NCBI GenBank assembly: GCA_907163375.1
Contig: CAJQUW010007737.1
Location: forward strand, 372,001-436,000
DNA: 64,000 nt
From: Prostheceraeus crozeri
Lineage: Eukaryota > Platyhelminthes > Polycladida > Euryleptidae
Direction: 5' to 3'
In this document: piece after piece, positions 22,701 through 31,214 of the stretch
Numbering within the stretch: the stretch's first letter is position 1
Layout: every line of letters begins with the position of its first letter
Notes under the pieces: generated by a model
What the model saw: the letters and a program-made list of their open reading frames with translations, nothing else
Told to the model about the DNA's origin: nothing
Databases searched by the model: none
Program-made: the position numbers and the translations under genes

Positions 22701-25700
22701 CAACCGAGTTCTCTCTCATGTGGACAGTCACGGTGAAGACAGAATGAGACCGACTGGATTGGGCATTCAGCAATGTTGTTGCTGTAGAGCGCTTGGTCAT
22801 GCCACGTTGAATAATCTCGTAAACTGCATCTTTGTTTGTAACAGTCACCTCCTCCAAACCTTGCACGACCACCGAGCCCTGAAAGAAAGCATTGAAGTGA
22901 TGCTCCTCATGTTTGAATAGTCAGTTAAGAAACATTTTCAGGAAGGTAGGAAGCAAGGCAACCAATTATTATAAGTACCAATTAGCAATACTAAATATTT
23001 CGCTTACTGCAGTGGTCATAAGATCCACTGAATGCGATAATTCATTGCAATTTTCAGCATTCCCATAAACTTTGATACTGGCCTACAATGCTTATAATGA
23101 GAGCAAAATAAAAACTCACTTTACGGCTACTGTCATCGAATATGCGGAGGCGGGCTTGATCATCCCCAGCAGATAGAAGGTCAAAAAGTTCCTCGTTGTA
23201 AAGTTCCAGGAATGACACGCGCACTGAAAACTCGCATCCCTGCAAGAAATGAGAAAATTAATGGCTTTTTAAACTGAAAAAAGTTGCTGCCCTTACGCTG
23301 TTCTCCAAACGGTCGAAAAGATGACTTAAGGAGCGTGGAATAACTCCAGCCAACGGATCGTCTTCCCAAGTGTATCGTAATTCATCACTTCGCTCACCAA
23401 TCATGCTGAAGGTCTTCCCAGTACCCGTTTGACCATAACTGCAATAGAAGAGACACGAAGTTCAGACTTATCACGACAACAAGTTCTTTCTGCGAATTTA
23501 TTGTCTTGGTCCAGATAGCCTCCTTTATCACTGGCAAACACTGCTATAACACTTCACATTTGTTTCGTTGATTCGATGAGCAGTCAACGTCACGTGCTTC
23601 ACCAGTTCGGACGTCAATTCTCGAATCGTGTGAGCATTTGTAGGTGGTAGGATGGTGCAGTTGGTTAAGGGCCGCGCTTTGGTGCGTAGGTGCAGAAGGT
23701 AGCGGGTTCGAGTCCGTCTGCGTCGGGAGGTAGCACCACTATAAGTTACTTACACGCCCTAACCTGGTCATAGTTGCGAATGTGTGAAGACTGCCCCACC
23801 CCTAGCTTTCTTGCTGCCTGGGGCTGGCAGGGATCAGTACAAATGCTCTTTGCTTCTAACCTTCGATCGACCTAATCAACGTGGACAAAGTCGAAGTGCA
23901 AGACGGAGGGTGTGTGCAGTAGCGAGTGGCAAAGGATTCACAGAACAAAGTGAAGAATGTACTCAGTGACTCTTGGAACTGCATGTTTATTTTCCATTTA
24001 CTCATTTTCGCACCTTACAAAGCTCTGCTAGCTGACCTTACAAAGCTCAGAAGGCATGAGCAGGCAGACGCATGATTTTATCAAATGAAAAAGTGAAGAT
24101 TACTGAATGTGAATCTACCAAATTACATATTATTGCAGCACGCGACATGTTGCGGGGACCTGTTCCATCTTCCGACGGATAAGTACCTTACAATGCTACT
24201 TTTCACGTCTGATAAGTAGTCCTCTCATGCACGTATTTTTATATTTGGCTTTCGTGTCTTCCACAGCAGTCTCAAACGAAGTCTTTGCCTTCTTTGGCAT
24301 GTCAGGTTCACAATATAATACCAACGTCCAAATACCTATGTCTTGAAAAATCTTTACTGCTATTCGGTGTATTATCCTAATATTCATCATGTGTAATATT
24401 TAGCGCACGTTTAGCCAGAATTTTTCACAAAGAAGACAATGCGCTTATCTACATAAATAACTGACAATACCGGAATGCCATTAGAAAAATTCCGATAACG
24501 CCTGAGGGGACTGACACAAATATTAGGCCATTAGGCTTATATATTATGCCAATCTAACCGTATCAGCCTTCAAGTCAGGGCTCTCACTCCATAATTTGCG
24601 AAAATTTGCGCAGGCTGCTAAAATTTGCGCAGCTTTTGATTTCAAGGAAAAAAATTCGAAATTCTTGTGCCTAGACCCCCTGTGTCGCCATCTTTGTGTT
24701 TTATTTAATTGCTTAAAGTTATTATCTTATTGCATTTCTAAAATATCAATGTAGACCGAAGTTTGAGCTAATGAACTGCTAAATGATTGTCAATCAATAT
24801 TTTATTATATCATGTGATAGTTATCTAGGAGTTAAGTAGGACATATGTAATTTAGGCATAAGGCCCTACTTGATATAGTGTATAATATATTGATATAGTA
24901 TTCCGATTTTGTCTCCCCCTGTAATACTAAATAAATAAATAAAGAAAAACTTAACTATTTCTCGACTTTTCGGGTCAATATCCTTCTTCAAAGAAACGTC
25001 CAGGTATGTATTATTTTTCTTTCTTTAATTAATAATTGTGGGCATATACAGAGAGACAAAATCTGAAGATCAACATCTTCCATGCAGACTATATTTCTTT
25101 TAAAAGTTTTATCAGGTAGGCCTACGACCTTATTAATTAACCGTTATTGCTCTTTAAGTAATGACGTTTCATTGAATGTTGTTGAAAGTTCTAAACTTAT
25201 CAATTGGATGATAATTACGAATAGATGCAGCTTAAATAGGGAAATATCAAAAAATTACATACCAGACGACAAGCGAGTAGAGCGACAATGAGATTGAAAA
25301 TGAATATAAACTCGTACGGTATATCAGTAACAATATTAAATTTGGTTGATTCTACGAAAAGTTATAAATTTCAAATTAAGGAAAATAGATTTGACAGTAG
25401 GCTATAGTATAACAGTGATTGAATACAACTTGAATGAAACAGCTGAATTAAATGTTTCCAAAGGATGCCCTTAGCTGTCGGATTCGATGAATTCGTCCCA
25501 TTCACATCCATATAATTAGCATGAAAAGGAAAATTTATTTTCAACGGCAGCAACTTCATGGATGCCATGTCGATATTAATTATTAATTTAACATTTTTAC
25601 AACAAAATTGTCAAATTTGCGCAGAAAATTGGAATTTCCTAAAAATTTGCGCATTTGCGCTATTGAGATATATTGAGATAATATATAACACCTATAGTAG

Positions 25701-28700
25701 AGGGCTTCGGCCAGTTTATGATATAAAAAACATAGAATTTTTAATCTCACTTCGGCAACCAATCTTTTCAGCTATGTGCATAGTCTACAACATAACAATT
25801 ACAGATCTTTTCAGCTATGTGCATAGTCTACAACATAACAATTACAGATCTTTCCACTCAAGCCTTTGATTCTTAAACATTAATAAATTTCGCTATTCAA
25901 AATGCATGAAATACATACGCAAAGACGGTGCAGTTGTATCCCTCCAAGACTTCCTCGACGACTGGCTTCACGATCGTTCGATATACTTCAACCTGCTTCG
26001 AGTGAGGACCGAAAACTCGGTCAAACGTGAACGTTTTGGTTGCGGATGAGGGGGCAATTCTCTCTCGCACGATAACGCGATCCGACGTGCATTCAACTGC
26101 AGAAAGTGCACCTTTATTTCGTTCGCCAGAGTTCATGGGTCTGCAACGATATCAACTGAAACATCAGTATCAATTCAAATATATCAAGAAAATCAGCATA
26201 ATGCATCAGTTTCATTTCTACTTCCGTTCTGAAAACTTCAGAGAGTTATACTGTGTCATACATTTGAATCAAATTAGCAAGGGCTAACCTTAGGCGAAAC
26301 ACAATTAATAATGAATTAAATCACAAATCAAACTATTCAGTAAGTAAAGCCAATGTGAAAAATAAGAATAAAACACAAATGTAAATGTTGAAAATATTCA
26401 AATGGTAGATAACTTACTCGATAACTCCTGCCTGTCTGCCACACTGTGTGTTGGGCAGTGTAGTAATTGCGGAATTTGCTTATATGTATTGACAAAACTT
26501 AATCTGCTGGTCTGGTCGCCCAGATGCTTGCAGATGTCAATTGCGTCAGAATGAAATTTAATGCTTTGATTGAGGAGAAGATGAAAAAGAAGATAACGAC
26601 AAGTGAAAAGATTTTGATCCCTCAAAAGGACCCATGTGGCGTTCCCTACAGGTTAAAGGAAATAAGAACTACAACAGATTACCTAATTGAAAAAATGTGC
26701 AATTGAGGTCATCAGCAGGAACTTGGGAAAGGATTCGCGTTTCGGCCCCTACTCCTGAACGCTCAAACTCACCCAAGCGGGGCCCTGCTATAAGTGAGCA
26801 GCCTCGAAATTAATTAAATCAATGAAAGCACGCACAATTATTAAGAAGCTGCTTAGCAGAAAAATATCCGCATTTCAATCAAGTTTCACTATGCTTATGC
26901 AGCTGCTTCTCAGCACTTTGCTTGAGATCTACACTGTTATATCCTCTCTTGATGAGAGTAGTAGCTGTACGATTGAATTTTTGGATGAAATCTTTTTCCA
27001 ATGTACAGATGCGCCCATATCTTAAAACTTGTCCAGCAAACACTCTAGCTCGTGTCCTGTAGGGCATACAGTTTTGCGGAAAGGCTAAAAGGGTGACAGG
27101 GAAATTAAAATGGTCGACTGTATGAAAAACAGATGTAATGGTGCCGCAGCCAGTGATATTTATATTAATATCAAGATATTCTACTTGTTTGTTATTACTC
27201 CCACTTCTGCTGGCTTCTAGACTAGGTGGGTAAATCTGTGGTATCAAGTTAATCAAGTTACTAGAAGTTAAACAACAAGAAATTTGGAGTAAATTTCAAT
27301 GGATCATTGACATATCATTTTATTGTAAAATCAAAAGGTGGCAGTCGAGTTGGGTCCAGAAATTTTGCCCGAGTCCGATAAGAAAATACCAGAACCTGAC
27401 CTAACCGACCAGATAAGATCTTAAAACCACTCATGTTCTGCTTATAATCTTATAACCCGAAAGTTATCATATTTATATAACAATTTCAATAAAACAACGG
27501 CATAATGACAAATCTAAATGTGAATAAACATGTACAACCAAGAAATAATAATGCCATTTGTTATTCTATCAGAAAAATGCAGAAAGGCAAAAGTATGAAC
27601 CCTGCATGAATTTGATATCCCTGGGAAGTCACAAGCTCCATTGCAGACATATCGACTGTAGCCGTCTCAGAAATGCATAATACGCTCCAACATGGCCTTT
27701 TACCCGGTGGGAAAATGCGAAATACTTCTTTTTCAACGGGATCCATGAAGATGAATAATTACAATTTGTGCAGAAGTGGATTCCGGATACATAACCCATT
27801 TAGCTTATTAATCATCAACTGGAAAAAATCATTTTCCGAAGCTAATTCCACTAACGAACAGGGTAGGCTTCGACAACGGGGGAAAATGAAAAAAGCCTGA
27901 CGGGCGGGATTAATGGGATTTTAATAGTGCTATTCTGTGACCTTTCATAAGCTGTGCCTTCATATACGCCAAAGTCATTACGTGCTTGCAAGGATGATGT
28001 GGCTATGAAGAACAATCATCGATGCGTTGTTAACTTCTCAGATCTGGTCTGAATTATTTGATGAATCAATCCCCTTTCATCGGATGTCCCTGACCTCATT
28101 CTCAGCGTCCACTAGAATCATTGGCAATGAGAAGTCTGATCCATACGGTTGGTGATTGACTGTGTATAAGCACAACTTTAGTCTATTAATTTATTCATTC
28201 GAACGTTGCTTTAATTGAAGGTTAAAACAGTCAGGCTTAACAAAGGGCTTAAGACAATAAAAGGAAAAAGTGAGGGTATTATTTGTTGCTAGTCCTAGTG
28301 ATGAATTCTGGATAAAGTAATTATTTGAATAATCGAATAACATAAAACGTACAATCGGAATTTACAGTCGCAATCCTTTTGGATCCCGGATATTGGCTAT
28401 TTTTGTTTATTAAATACGGTAAATAAAATTGCAATATGCATGCGCATCTCTTGATCCAATCACATTTCATGTGCATCGAAATTACCTGCACATTCCATTA
28501 TCATTGCATGCAAGTTGACGAAGAATATTAACCATAATATGTTGTTACATGCACAAAAATGATCCAAAAATTCAATTCTCACAAAAAAATTATCTCTCGA
28601 AAAACCAGCTAACTATCCAGCCCGACCTTGGTAACGAAATCACATGCATGGTTTGAAAATGTCAATTTATCCCTGTCCCACTCATGACGAGAAGCCATGC

Positions 28701-29033
28701 TTACAAGCTATGTTGAAGCTCTGACACACTCGGGAATTCTCGCTAAGTTAGGCTTAGCAACCTCTAGGACGACAGGTTCAAACTCTTTACTCTCAGCTAC
28801 TGATTGTTTGTCCCAAACCGCGGTCCTCAGCCGCCAATTTATTCGGCCAAATGTTCCAGCTCCTTACTATAGTATCCACAATAATTTCTAAATAGTGATT
28901 TCGTCTTGCTCAAAAATTCTTTTGCCAATTTAAATAAGAAGGAAATCAAACATGCACAATCCATGCATTATCATGCATTTACAATATCTTACCGGCATCT
29001 CACTATAACTTGGATATTCTTAGTCGTCGGCAT
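10523..29033 (-). CDS. KIF11: Kinesin-5 (Eg5/KIF11/BimC) mitotic motor, complete 11-exon coding region
   Basis: Plus-end-directed bipolar kinesin that cross-links and slides antiparallel spindle microtubules during mitosis. Joining 28993-29033, 25919-26140, 23297-23438, 23120-23239, 22489-22878, 21721-21927, 19953-20463, 16715-17058, 15383-15529, 13455-14064 and 10523-10722 (all complement) gives an unbroken 977-residue frame. Every junction is GT-AG and every split codon closes. Motor: [10 protein letters not shown] start (residues 6-15), P-loop GQTGTGKT (90-97), switch I SSRSH (216-220), switch II DLAGSE (249-254), neck linker about 342-357. The stalk (about 360-910) is Glu/Lys-rich coiled coil. 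The BimC box starts at Gly912 with [11 protein letters not shown]; Thr914-Pro-Ala-Arg fits a CDK1 site. Usual family length is about 1050, so the stalk is a little short. ATG choice: it immediately precedes the motor, with an acceptor-like TTTGCAG abutting it, so a 5' UTR exon probably lies upstream. The orthologous symbol is inferred from family identity. Confidence 0.95.
11681..11688 (+). promoter_or_regulatory. TATA box of the Tg1-domain gene
   Basis: TATAAAAC lies 69 bases before the ATG at 11750. That places a start site near 11710 and gives a 5' UTR of about 40 bases. Confidence 0.6.
11750..12202 (+). CDS. Secreted protein with two thyroglobulin type-1-like modules, intronless, nested antisense in kinesin-5 intron 10
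   Basis: 150 residues. A signal peptide ([19 protein letters not shown]) is followed by twelve cysteines in two sets of six: 24, 44, 55, 60, 62, 85 and 87, 109, 119, 124, 126, 150. Each set has the Tg1 spacing. In module 1, [13 protein letters not shown] leads to ECYC. In module 2, [13 protein letters not shown] leads to RCYC. The usual CWCV core is CYC in both, and module 2 lacks the Gln-Cys, so both are diverged. Tg1 modules often inhibit cysteine or aspartic proteases, so an extracellular inhibitor role is plausible but unproven. I chose 11750 because the signal peptide starts there, AAAATG is a good context and a TATA box lies 69 bases upstream. An in-frame ATG-less extension to 11603 would bury the signal peptide and overlap the TATA box. 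AATAAA follows the stop by 45 bases. Confidence 0.85.
   Translation: MRSLAVFSLLIVYAISIDASRRPCHRRRDEIENRGLLGRQSLYCDSEGFYEAKQCHGSECYCADRFGNKIGNYKANIGESASQDCRCARDEERYNRRRGMMLGGINFSCSENGNYGYVCEGSRCYCPDENGQEDTTKGNVHVSNGHQLRC
12248..12253 (+). terminator. Poly(A) signal of the Tg1-domain gene
   Basis: AATAAA 45 bases after the TAA stop, well placed for 3' end formation of a short transcript. Confidence 0.6.
13207..13323. repeat. 117-bp inverted-repeat unit (MITE-like) in kinesin-5 intron 10
   Basis: TTCCTCTGATAAGCGCCGCA at 13207-13226 is repeated exactly in inverted form at 13304-13323, with a GC-poor middle. It includes a third imperfect copy of the motif near 13256-13275 (GCAGCGTTTATTAGAATGTG). 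No clear target duplication was seen. Confidence 0.65.
13455..14064 (-). CDS. KIF11: Kinesin-5 coding exon 10 (distal stalk)
   Basis: Residues 709-911 and one base of Gly912. Starts [12 protein letters not shown] and ends LQPCEIT. Acceptor GTTTCAG|GA, donor CAG|GTTAGA. If the donor were ignored, the frame would stop one codon later (TAG at 13450-13452), which could give a tail-less product. Confidence 0.92.
14641..15085. mobile_element. Tc1/mariner-type MITE in kinesin-5 intron 9
   Basis: 445 bp bounded by inverted termini CAGTGCTGGCCAAAAGTCTG (left) and, on the opposite strand, CAGTGCTTGCCAAAAGTCTG (right). It is flanked by TA at 14639-14640 and 15086-15087. There is no transposase, so it is non-autonomous. 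Confidence 0.85.
15383..15529 (-). CDS. KIF11: Kinesin-5 coding exon 9 (stalk)
   Basis: Residues 660-708 ([10 protein letters not shown] to SEMHQFYE), phase 0 at both ends. Acceptor AATTGCAG|CA, donor GAG|GTAAGA. Confidence 0.9.
15530..16714. other. Kinesin-5 intron 8, nothing else recognised
   Basis: AT-rich intron sequence. Short open frames here have no motifs and I see no element ends. Confidence 0.6.
16715..17058 (-). CDS. KIF11: Kinesin-5 coding exon 8 (stalk)
   Basis: Completes Glu545 and encodes residues 546-659 ([10 protein letters not shown] to NEMAQEQ). Acceptor TTCCACAG|AA, donor CAG|GTAATT. The open frame runs on upstream of the acceptor into a piggyBac-like element that starts at 17084, but that part is intronic. 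The phase matches both neighbours. Confidence 0.9.
17772..19182 (-). mobile_element. Mariner element, apparently intact, nested in the piggyBac-like element
   Basis: 1411 bp flanked by TA at 17770-17771 and 19183-19184. The inverted termini are about 30 bp with one mismatch and begin CGAGGGGTGTTCAAATAT. A single uninterrupted transposase frame fills most of the interior. Close TIR identity and an open frame suggest a recent insertion. Confidence 0.95.
17870..18937 (-). CDS. Mariner transposase (D,D34D), 355 aa
   Basis: Cut-and-paste transposase that binds the element's TIRs and integrates at TA. The N-terminal HTH region (about residues 10-120) is followed by the linker motif WVPRLLT (125-131). 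The catalytic Asp residues are D164 in CDETWVHH, D258 in FLQDNARPH and D293 in [12 protein letters not shown]. The 34 residues between the last two are the mariner hallmark. The open frame could begin 28 codons earlier (19021), but MSEQEV at 18937 gives the usual family length of about 345-355. No stop or frameshift is visible, so it may be functional. It runs in the same direction as the host kinesin gene, inside intron 7. Similar to SETMAR-type mariners. Confidence 0.95.
   Translation of the reverse strand: MSEQEVPASICQRIIIKFLTAECVSPSEIFTRLQTQFGEDCLSKTRVYSWAKEFREGRDRVENQPHPRRPRTSVTPETTEQVEQLILNNRRIAVREISEEVGISIGSAEHIIHQELGFSKVSARWVPRLLTDEQKEKRVDVCQQLLRRYEDEGSQFLEAIVTCDETWVHHSTPESKRASMQWRHPDSPPPRKAKTTASAGKVMATIFWDFKGVLHIDFLHGRKTINAQYYSSLLTEDVKPAIRGKRRKSQSSVIFLQDNARPHTAALTRETLEQLKWTVLPHPPYSPDLAPSDYHLFGPLKEFLGGKKFQSDAEVQSVVQNWMNQQPKSFFENGIKSLPDRWRKCVDIAGDYIEK
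19675..19775. mobile_element. 101-bp hAT-type MITE in kinesin-5 intron 7
   Basis: CAGTGTTTTTGAGCGA at 19675-19690 returns as its exact inverse at 19760-19775. The CAGTG start suggests a hAT-derived miniature element. A target duplication is not evident. Confidence 0.6.
19953..20463 (-). CDS. KIF11: Kinesin-5 coding exon 7 (proximal stalk)
   Basis: Residues 375-544 and one base of Glu545. It begins ATREKNG, the signature that follows the neck in kinesin-5, then continues as coiled coil with repeated Glu, Lys and Leu. Acceptor TTTCCAG|GC, donor AAAG|GTAAGT. Confidence 0.93.
20585..21097 (+). mobile_element. Non-LTR retrotransposon RT C-terminal remnant in kinesin-5 intron 6
   Basis: Decayed reverse-transcriptase end on the strand opposite to kinesin. 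Recognisable blocks: RGMIGQAG (20610s), [20 protein letters not shown] with [19 protein letters not shown] (20710-20835), then after a frameshift [18 protein letters not shown] and [18 protein letters not shown], ending at a stop at 21095-21097. These are the thumb/C-terminal motifs of endonuclease-RT elements. The catalytic YADD part is gone. It is related to the 7.7-8.4 kb remnant only at family level. Confidence 0.8.
21721..21927 (-). CDS. KIF11: Kinesin-5 coding exon 6 (end of motor and neck linker)
   Basis: Residues 306-374: [17 protein letters not shown], then [20 protein letters not shown], the kinesin-5 neck linker, running into the first coiled-coil turns. Phase 0; acceptor TTTGCAG|GA, donor CAA|GTAAGA. 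Confidence 0.95.
22489..22878 (-). CDS. KIF11: Kinesin-5 coding exon 5 (switch I and II)
   Basis: Residues 176-305. Holds [11 protein letters not shown] (switch I), [15 protein letters not shown] (switch II) and [12 protein letters not shown] (microtubule-binding alpha-5/loop region). Phase 0 at both ends; acceptor CTTTCAG|GG, donor CAG|GTAAGA. Confidence 0.96.
23120..23239 (-). CDS. KIF11: Kinesin-5 coding exon 4
   Basis: Residues 136-175: [20 protein letters not shown] is the conserved YNEE(x)nDLL motif of kinesin motors. The exon is in phase 0 at both ends; the acceptor is CTTGCAG|GG and the donor AAA|GTGAGT. Confidence 0.95.
23297..23438 (-). CDS. KIF11: Kinesin-5 coding exon 3 (P-loop)
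   Basis: Completes Ala88, then residues 89-135: [15 protein letters not shown] with the nucleotide-binding P-loop, followed by the loop-5 region and [16 protein letters not shown]. The acceptor is ATTGCAG|T, the donor AGC|GTAAGG. Loop 5 (about residues 103-117) is where monastrol-type inhibitors bind in vertebrate Eg5. Confidence 0.95.
23648..23850 (+). repeat. tRNA-derived SINE in kinesin-5 intron 2
   Basis: The pol III box A (TGGTGCAGTTGGTTAAGG, 23653-23670) and box B (GGGTTCGAGTCCG, 23704-23716) are spaced as in a tRNA. They are followed by a non-tRNA body with TGCCTGGGGCTGGCAGGGAT near 23814. The acceptor stem is absent, so this is a SINE rather than a tRNA gene. The 3' boundary is approximate. 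Confidence 0.7.
24590..25665. repeat. Region bracketed by AATTTGCGCA motifs, possible decayed DNA transposon in kinesin-5 intron 2
   Basis: Near 24576 CAGGGCTCTCACT, a hAT-like start, is followed by several AATTTGCG/AAATTTGCGCAG copies (24595-24630). The same words recur at 25613-25650. I could not match a right terminus or target duplication, so the element call is tentative. The interior is AT-rich with no coding sequence. Confidence 0.3.
25763..25848. repeat. Exact 43-bp tandem duplication just downstream of kinesin-5 exon 2
   Basis: The unit starting TCTTTTCAGCTATGTGCATA at 25763 is repeated head to tail at 25806 without a visible mismatch. It lies in intron 2 about 70 bases from the exon 2 donor. 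Confidence 0.85.
25919..26140 (-). CDS. KIF11: Kinesin-5 coding exon 2
   Basis: Residues 15-87 of the motor domain ([10 protein letters not shown] to EGYNCTVF) and two bases of Ala88. The acceptor is GTTGCAG|A and the donor [18 protein letters not shown] and GYNCTVFA are the family beta-strands before the P-loop. Confidence 0.93.
26879..27256 (-). mobile_element. Penelope-like element RT remnant in kinesin-5 intron 1
   Basis: A 125-codon open frame on the minus strand matches the C-terminal RT region of Penelope-like elements. Blocks in order: [52 protein letters not shown] and [18 protein letters not shown]. The palm motifs and endonuclease are not present in recognisable form. It lies within the 2.85-kb intron 1, same strand as kinesin. 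Inactive fragment. Confidence 0.75.
27260..28990. other. Remainder of kinesin-5 intron 1, nothing recognised
   Basis: AT-rich. Possibly decayed Penelope-like sequence next to 27256, but no motifs, element ends or RNA genes are visible. Confidence 0.5.
28993..29033 (-). CDS. KIF11: Kinesin-5 coding exon 1 (start codon)
   Basis: Encodes [13 protein letters not shown] plus two bases of Arg14; the donor is CG|GTAAGA. The phase joins exon 2, whose first base completes CGA and leads into PMNSGER. The ATG is directly preceded by TTTGCAG, which looks like a splice acceptor, so the ATG may be the first codon of an internal exon with the UTR spliced upstream. Confidence 0.88.
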
Positions 29034-30302
29034 CTGCAAAGCAAACGGCTATTATCAATGTGACGCTAAGTAGACAATGGTCCACACGTGCTTCTTTATA
29101 ACATGTATCAATATGAATTATAAACTAAAATAAGAAACCGATACTGGCAGCCCTTAACACCAGAGCTGGAAAAATTCCACTGAAATTTTTAATTCCAATT
29201 CCAATTCCGAAGCAGAAATTTCAATTCCAAATCCAATTCCAGTCGAAACAGTTCAATTCAATTCCAATTCCATAATAAGATTCAATTCCGATAATTGCAT
29301 GTCGCGTATAGTGTCTTAAGTTAATGTATCTAACGTTTGTTCGTTTCAATCTAACCCATGTGCCCTTATCCTATCCTCTTTGTTCCTGTGTGCCGTTCCT
29401 TGCGTCGTTCCTATGTGCGTTTTCATGCTCATAGTTCATATTTCTAGTGTCATGTTTATATGTAACCGGTCAGCCTACGCCATTTTCGTTTCGTAAACGA
29501 GATATTCAATATCTCGTGAAAAAAATAAAAGAAAGTTAACGGTCAGCAAAGAATCAAACGCTGAGAGAGAGAGAGAGAGAGAGATGAGATGCGAATAAAT
29601 CTATTAATAAACTGACAGAAGAAAGAAATTCAGTGTGCGAATAAGGTGATTGTTGATGAAAGAAAAAACGACGATGAAAATGATGTCATGAAAACTGATT
29701 AATTCAGGGTGTCTACCCTATCTGAGAAAAAAAATTCACGTACATTTCGCGTACAATTCACGCATATGACAAAAAATTCACGTACCACTATTTCAGGCCT
29801 ACTTGCCCGGCAAGCGACAGTTGGTTGAGTCAAAATCATTCAAAAAACCGGCAGAAACTGCTCAAGGAAATGCAGTAATGAGATCTTTGCAGTAGAAAGC
29901 TAGTTCTTCAGAACTATCTTGTATACACACTGCACACATAATAATATAAGTGCATTCGTCATTCGATGCTGTTTTGAAGCCATCATTTCACAAATAAATG
30001 GTATTTTTGGTCACTCAATAATCTCTAAATATAACATAATTCACGGCTACAAAAATCAAGGGCAATAATAATAGGGTTTGTGTTTTTAGATTTCTAGAGA
30101 CAGATTAAAACTAAGAATATTAGTGTGCATATTCAAGGAGATAACTTTTTATTTCTTTTAAAAACATCAGGATAGAAAGAATAGACTGAGTCCACCATAG
30201 CAAAAAAACTAATCAATCTAAAAGTCTGATAGTCGGCGCTTCCGTTGTGCACATAAGTATGAAATTTCCGCTTCCTTCTCCTTCTCCCTTGCCTCATTCA
30301 AT

Positions 30303-30840
30303 TCAGTAGCTTTCCTTTTTCGGATGGACTTCGGAGCAATATTTAATCAATGAAGGGATCAGTTTAATGAAACGTTTTGCAACGTCACGATTTTCACACC
30401 ACCTGATTCGGCAAAACTTTTTCGGGAACTGTTTGGGCCCAGTGATTTCGATAAATTGTGCTCGTCTAAGAGGCGAATTTTGAAAAACATAATGAGAGGA
30501 GGACAGAATTTCGTCAATTTTCCAACCACATTTTGTATGACCTAATGAAGATGCTCCATGAACAATGTGCAGGCCACACGAGCCTAATTTCAACAAAGCA
30601 GGAAAGACCTAAACTTTTCTACGACTACTGAGCATTCGCAAAAGTGACCAATTAACTTTTGGCCCATCCATGGACACAGATGTCAATTTCTTGAGTCCCA
30701 AAGGTTCTAAAACTCGCCATAAAGCATCAAGCAAGTTTGAGGCTGACGTGTGATCTAAAAATTAGGAACTTAGATACCTTGTTATGCTTCTTGATTTTCT
30801 TTCTTCCAGAATCGAACCAAAGCATCCATCTGACAGCGGT
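30303..30840 (-). pseudogene. hAT-family transposase fragment (SMDGPxVNW type)
   Basis: Reading the minus strand from about 30840: CQMDALVRFWKKENQEA, then NLLDALWRVLEPLGLKKLTS followed by VSMDGPKVNWS, then after an in-frame stop KLGSCGLHIVHGASSLGHT, KCGWKIDEILSSSHYVFQN and KKFCRIRWCENRDVAKRFI. These blocks, in this order, are the central part of a widespread hAT-superfamily transposase often annotated as uncharacterised in fish, spiders and insects. At least two stops or frameshifts break it. The N-terminal zinc finger is not seen, and the C-terminal dimerisation part is missing here. Confidence 0.8.
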
Positions 30841-31079
30841 GACTTATTTTATGCTCTGTAGGTCGTCATGTTTTGATGTTTATACTTCATGGTGATATAT
30901 CGTACGACAACTCCATCAGACTGAGCCAAAACATGATCCAAGTCAATTAAATGACTGAAGCCATCCATACATTATCTAGCACTGTCAAAATCTGCAACCG
31001 ACAACAAGCTGGAACGACACATTCTCACCATTTTTCACCACGCATGCATTTCTATCTGTAAGTAATACAACACGTCATA

Positions 31080-31214
31080 GAATCCGTAAAACCGATCTTC
31101 GTTTTCTGCACTATATTTTGTTAGATCTTTCGGCCACTGCACGCGGCCATCGTCAGATCCTCACCAAGATCTCACAAATATAGTGCAGAAAACGAAGATC
31201 GGTTTTACGGATTC
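31080..31214. repeat. Near-perfect 135-bp hairpin with a hammerhead-like loop, Penelope-like terminal sequence
   Basis: Arms 31080-31129 and 31166-31214 are inverse copies with about two differences; the loop is 36 bases. On the minus strand the loop region reads GATCTGACGATGGCC...GGCCGAAAGATC: CTGACGA fits the hammerhead core CUGANGA, GGCC/GGCC can form stem II, and GAAA follows. The same words mark ends of Penelope-like elements. Stem I and the cleavage triplet are poor, so activity is doubtful. Confidence 0.7.

Noticed and set aside
23648..23725. Functional tRNA gene
   Set aside because: Boxes A and B are present, but the acceptor and anticodon stems do not close and the sequence continues into a SINE body. 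The same holds for the heads at 6.5, 50.7 and 52.6 kb.
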